Under the pieces are notes generated by a model. That model did not search any database and was not told the origin of the DNA. It saw only the letters and a program-made list of their open reading frames with translations. DNA of 44,162 nucleotides from contig DGFJ01000001.1 of NCBI GenBank assembly GCA_002391625.1, positions 22,575 through 66,736 on the forward strand, written 5' to 3'. Position numbers and translations under genes: made by a program. Positions 42,833 through 44,162 of this stretch are shown here, piece after piece; position 1 is the first letter of the stretch, and every line of letters starts with the position of its first letter. The DNA comes from Ruminococcaceae bacterium UBA3903. Its GTDB lineage: Bacteria; Bacillota; Clostridia; Oscillospirales; Acutalibacteraceae.

Positions 42833-43000
42833 CCTACATTTATTTCTAGCCTAACAACAGACATAAACTGTCTGTATCATGCCAACCAAAGCAGGTAGTT
42901 AAATCGCTCCTGTGGGTCACGTCTACTAAAAGCACATATTTTCCTTGCAACTGCCAAGGGGGCACGCTGTTAATAACTTGCGAATAAGATTTTAAAGAAA

Positions 43001-43046
43001 AAAAAACGCCGTAAAACCAAGAAACCTTGATTTTACGGCGTTTTTT
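43001..43046. terminator. Long bidirectional terminator hairpin beside the tRNA-Arg remnant
   Basis: AAAAAACGCCGTAAAA (43001-43016) pairs perfectly with TTTTACGGCGTTTTTT (43031-43046), with CAAG/CTTG pairing inside. A and T runs serve both strands. On the minus strand it lies directly after the tRNA fragment and was probably the terminator of the intact tRNA gene. The stretch 42833-43000 has no gene that I can see. Confidence 0.85.
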
Positions 43047-43047
43047 G

Positions 43048-43094
43048 TGGCGTTCCCGAGGTGATTCGAACACCAAACCTATCGCTTAGGAGTC
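43048..43094 (-). tRNA. 3' half of tRNA-Arg(CCT), probable integration-site remnant
   Basis: On the minus strand the sequence runs from GACTCCTAAGC (anticodon CCT) through a T arm with GGTGTTCGAATCACC to the acceptor strand CGGGAAC and an encoded GCCA. The 5' half is missing: no GTTCCCG acceptor strand, no D arm, and the bases before the anticodon loop do not pair with GCGAT. A fragment from the anticodon loop to the 3' end is what is left at one end when an integrative element enters a tRNA gene. By this geometry the element would lie to the right, with the restored tRNA beyond the window. Confidence 0.75.
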
Positions 43095-43387
43095 ACTACC
43101 GAGGGCATTTTTCGTTTGATAACTAATCCTAACAAATTCAGTATTTATCTGGGTTTTACGGCATTTTACTGTTACTCTGAAAACAGCTTTTCCCAGCTAA
43201 TAGTAGCGAGGAATTAGTTCTTCTGTTAGCAGAAAATTAGCAGAGAAACCGAATTTTAGGTAACACATACAAGTTACTTTGTTACCTTATAATACCTGAT
43301 ATTCATTAGAAAACATAAGAAATAATAACCGTAAAATCAAAGTTAAAGCTCTGTACTATTATAATGTAATACATTCAAAAAGACAAC

Positions 43388-43489
43388 CTATGCTTCTTTC
43401 AGAACACCCCACTTACTGTTAAACCACTGTGCCGCTGTGTCTATAAGCTCAGGCTTTTCTCTTAATGTTATATATTTAAGTTCACTCAT
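43388..43489 (-). pseudogene. Truncated GNAT acetyltransferase (N-terminal remnant)
   Basis: A 33-residue reading frame, preceded by AGGAG, starts MSELKYITLREKPELIDTAA and continues QWFNSKWGV before a stop. This is the typical N-terminus of a family of GNAT acetyltransferases that are normally about 150 residues. The rest of the protein is absent downstream (43095-43387 holds no matching sequence), so the gene is broken. It sits 18 bases after the other acetyltransferase gene. No recognisable gene lies in 43095-43387. Confidence 0.6.
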
Positions 43490-43507
43490 ATTATTTCTCC
43501 TCAATTT

Positions 43508-44002
43508 TCATTTAAGACTTTTGTAGTCGGTGTATTCAAGTACACCGCTGATTTTATCGAGGGCATTTTCTTCAAGCTCCTTTACCATAAGGCACTCGGG
43601 CGCAGGAAGATGTACGCTCTCACCTGCTACTATGCCGAAATCGCATGATGTTTTAAAGCCACGGTTACGGTAATTATCAGGGTTACCCTCAACAATAACC
43701 ACATTAAATCCCATAGCTTTTGCTTTTTCAAAACCGAATTCTATAAGCTCCCTTGAAATATGCTGTCGCTGAAGCTCTGTTTTTACTGCTACAGGATTCA
43801 GAATTAAAAGTTCTTCTTCAAACTTACCACCTAAGTGAATTTTAGAAAACATAACATAACCTATTACCTCATCATTTTCATCCACCATAATAAGCTCAAG
43901 CTCAGGTAAATAAAATTTCATTTGTCTGATTTCCTCAACAAGGCTTACAACAACTTGTGCATCCTCGGCAGTTTCAGAGTTTGTAAAAGTTCTTCTTATC
44001 AT
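43508..44002 (-). CDS. GNAT family acetyltransferase (YhbS-like), probably 5'-truncated
   Basis: A GNAT N-acetyltransferase related to YhbS. Visible are VDENDEVIGYVMFSKIHLGG, the acetyl-CoA-binding region AVKTELQRQHISRELIEFGF, and VVIVEGNPDNYRNRGFKTSC. The open frame continues to 44131, but the residues upstream of the ATG at 44002 do not look like a GNAT start, and MIRRTFTNSE matches what is normally the first helix, about 12 residues in. No ribosome binding site precedes 44002. I infer that an insertion to the right removed the true start. Substrate unknown. Confidence 0.65.
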   Translation of the reverse strand: MIRRTFTNSETAEDAQVVVSLVEEIRQMKFYLPELELIMVDENDEVIGYVMFSKIHLGGKFEEELLILNPVAVKTELQRQHISRELIEFGFEKAKAMGFNVVIVEGNPDNYRNRGFKTSCDFGIVAGESVHLPAPECLMVKELEENALDKISGVLEYTDYKSLK

Positions 44003-44136
44003 ATCAAGGGAACTCTGTAAATGTTTATTTTGGTAAATTGTAAAGTGAAATTGAACACAAAAAAAGAACCATAGTAAATGGATTTCTGTTAGAATAAAGT
44101 TACCAAACAAAAGTCTGACAGAAGGACTCAATTACT

Positions 44137-44162
44137 ATGGACAATAACAATTCTATCACAAA
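44137..44162 (+). CDS. Start of a gene cut by the window edge, perhaps a transposase
   Basis: An ATG with AGAAGG ahead starts MDNNNSIT and runs off the window. Such a start, directly beside a truncated gene, would fit an insertion-sequence transposase, but eight residues cannot show this. Confidence 0.3.

Noticed and set aside
42846..43076. Minus-strand open frame of 76 codons
   Set aside because: It runs through the terminator hairpin and the tRNA-Arg remnant and has no ribosome binding site or recognisable residues.
1..44162. CRISPR array
   Set aside because: No regularly spaced direct repeats were seen.

Overview
The window looks like chromosome from a low-GC, Gram-positive anaerobe of the Clostridia, most likely a gut Ruminococcaceae/Oscillospirales-type organism. 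This is inference from gene families: a DUF4364 regulator, a BofA-like protein, a TIGR04086 membrane protein, CdaA/CdaR, an ECF transporter, a PASTA protein with a zinc ribbon, and a stand-alone IMP cyclohydrolase. AGGAGG-type ribosome binding sites and TTGACA/TATAAT promoters are visible throughout, and most genes are on the minus strand.

Layout. 1-812: the end of an ISL3-like insertion sequence followed by a string of hairpins and terminators without a gene. 813-7909: a minus-strand purine operon (purE, purF, purM, purN, stand-alone IMP cyclohydrolase, stand-alone AICAR formyltransferase, purD), with a short leader reading frame and an intrinsic terminator ahead of purE. 7994-10457: NfeD/SPFH membrane pair, DUF4364 regulator, BofA-like protein. 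10691-15837: BspA-type LRR lipoprotein, DegV fatty-acid-binding protein, an orphan membrane protein, and the cyclic-di-AMP pair cdaA-cdaR. 15998-21455: class V aminotransferase with a DUF3343 partner, then ppk-pfkA-PH-domain protein. 21606-25050: asd-dapA-dapB-ACT protein for lysine/diaminopimelate, with a structured 5' leader. 25124-28354 (plus strand): queA, tgt, yajC and a TIGR04086 protein. 28447-35525: alpha-amylase lipoprotein, PHP-type phosphatase with leuB, histidine phosphatase, XRE regulator and a PASTA-domain pseudokinase.

35615-41786 is the most interesting block. A cobalamin riboswitch with its own promoter and terminator precedes five minus-strand genes: a surface beta-propeller protein with a TPKTG sorting-type tail, a DUF4430 lipoprotein, EcfT, a fused double EcfA and an ECF S component. 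Together they read as a complete vitamin B12 capture and uptake system, in which the two exported proteins are candidate extracellular B12 binders.

41835-44162: a divergent L,D-transpeptidase, then a long terminator hairpin next to the 3' half of a tRNA-Arg(CCT). That half-tRNA looks like the attachment-site scar of an integrated element lying to the right. Beyond it are two damaged acetyltransferase genes and the start of another gene at the window edge, perhaps a transposase.
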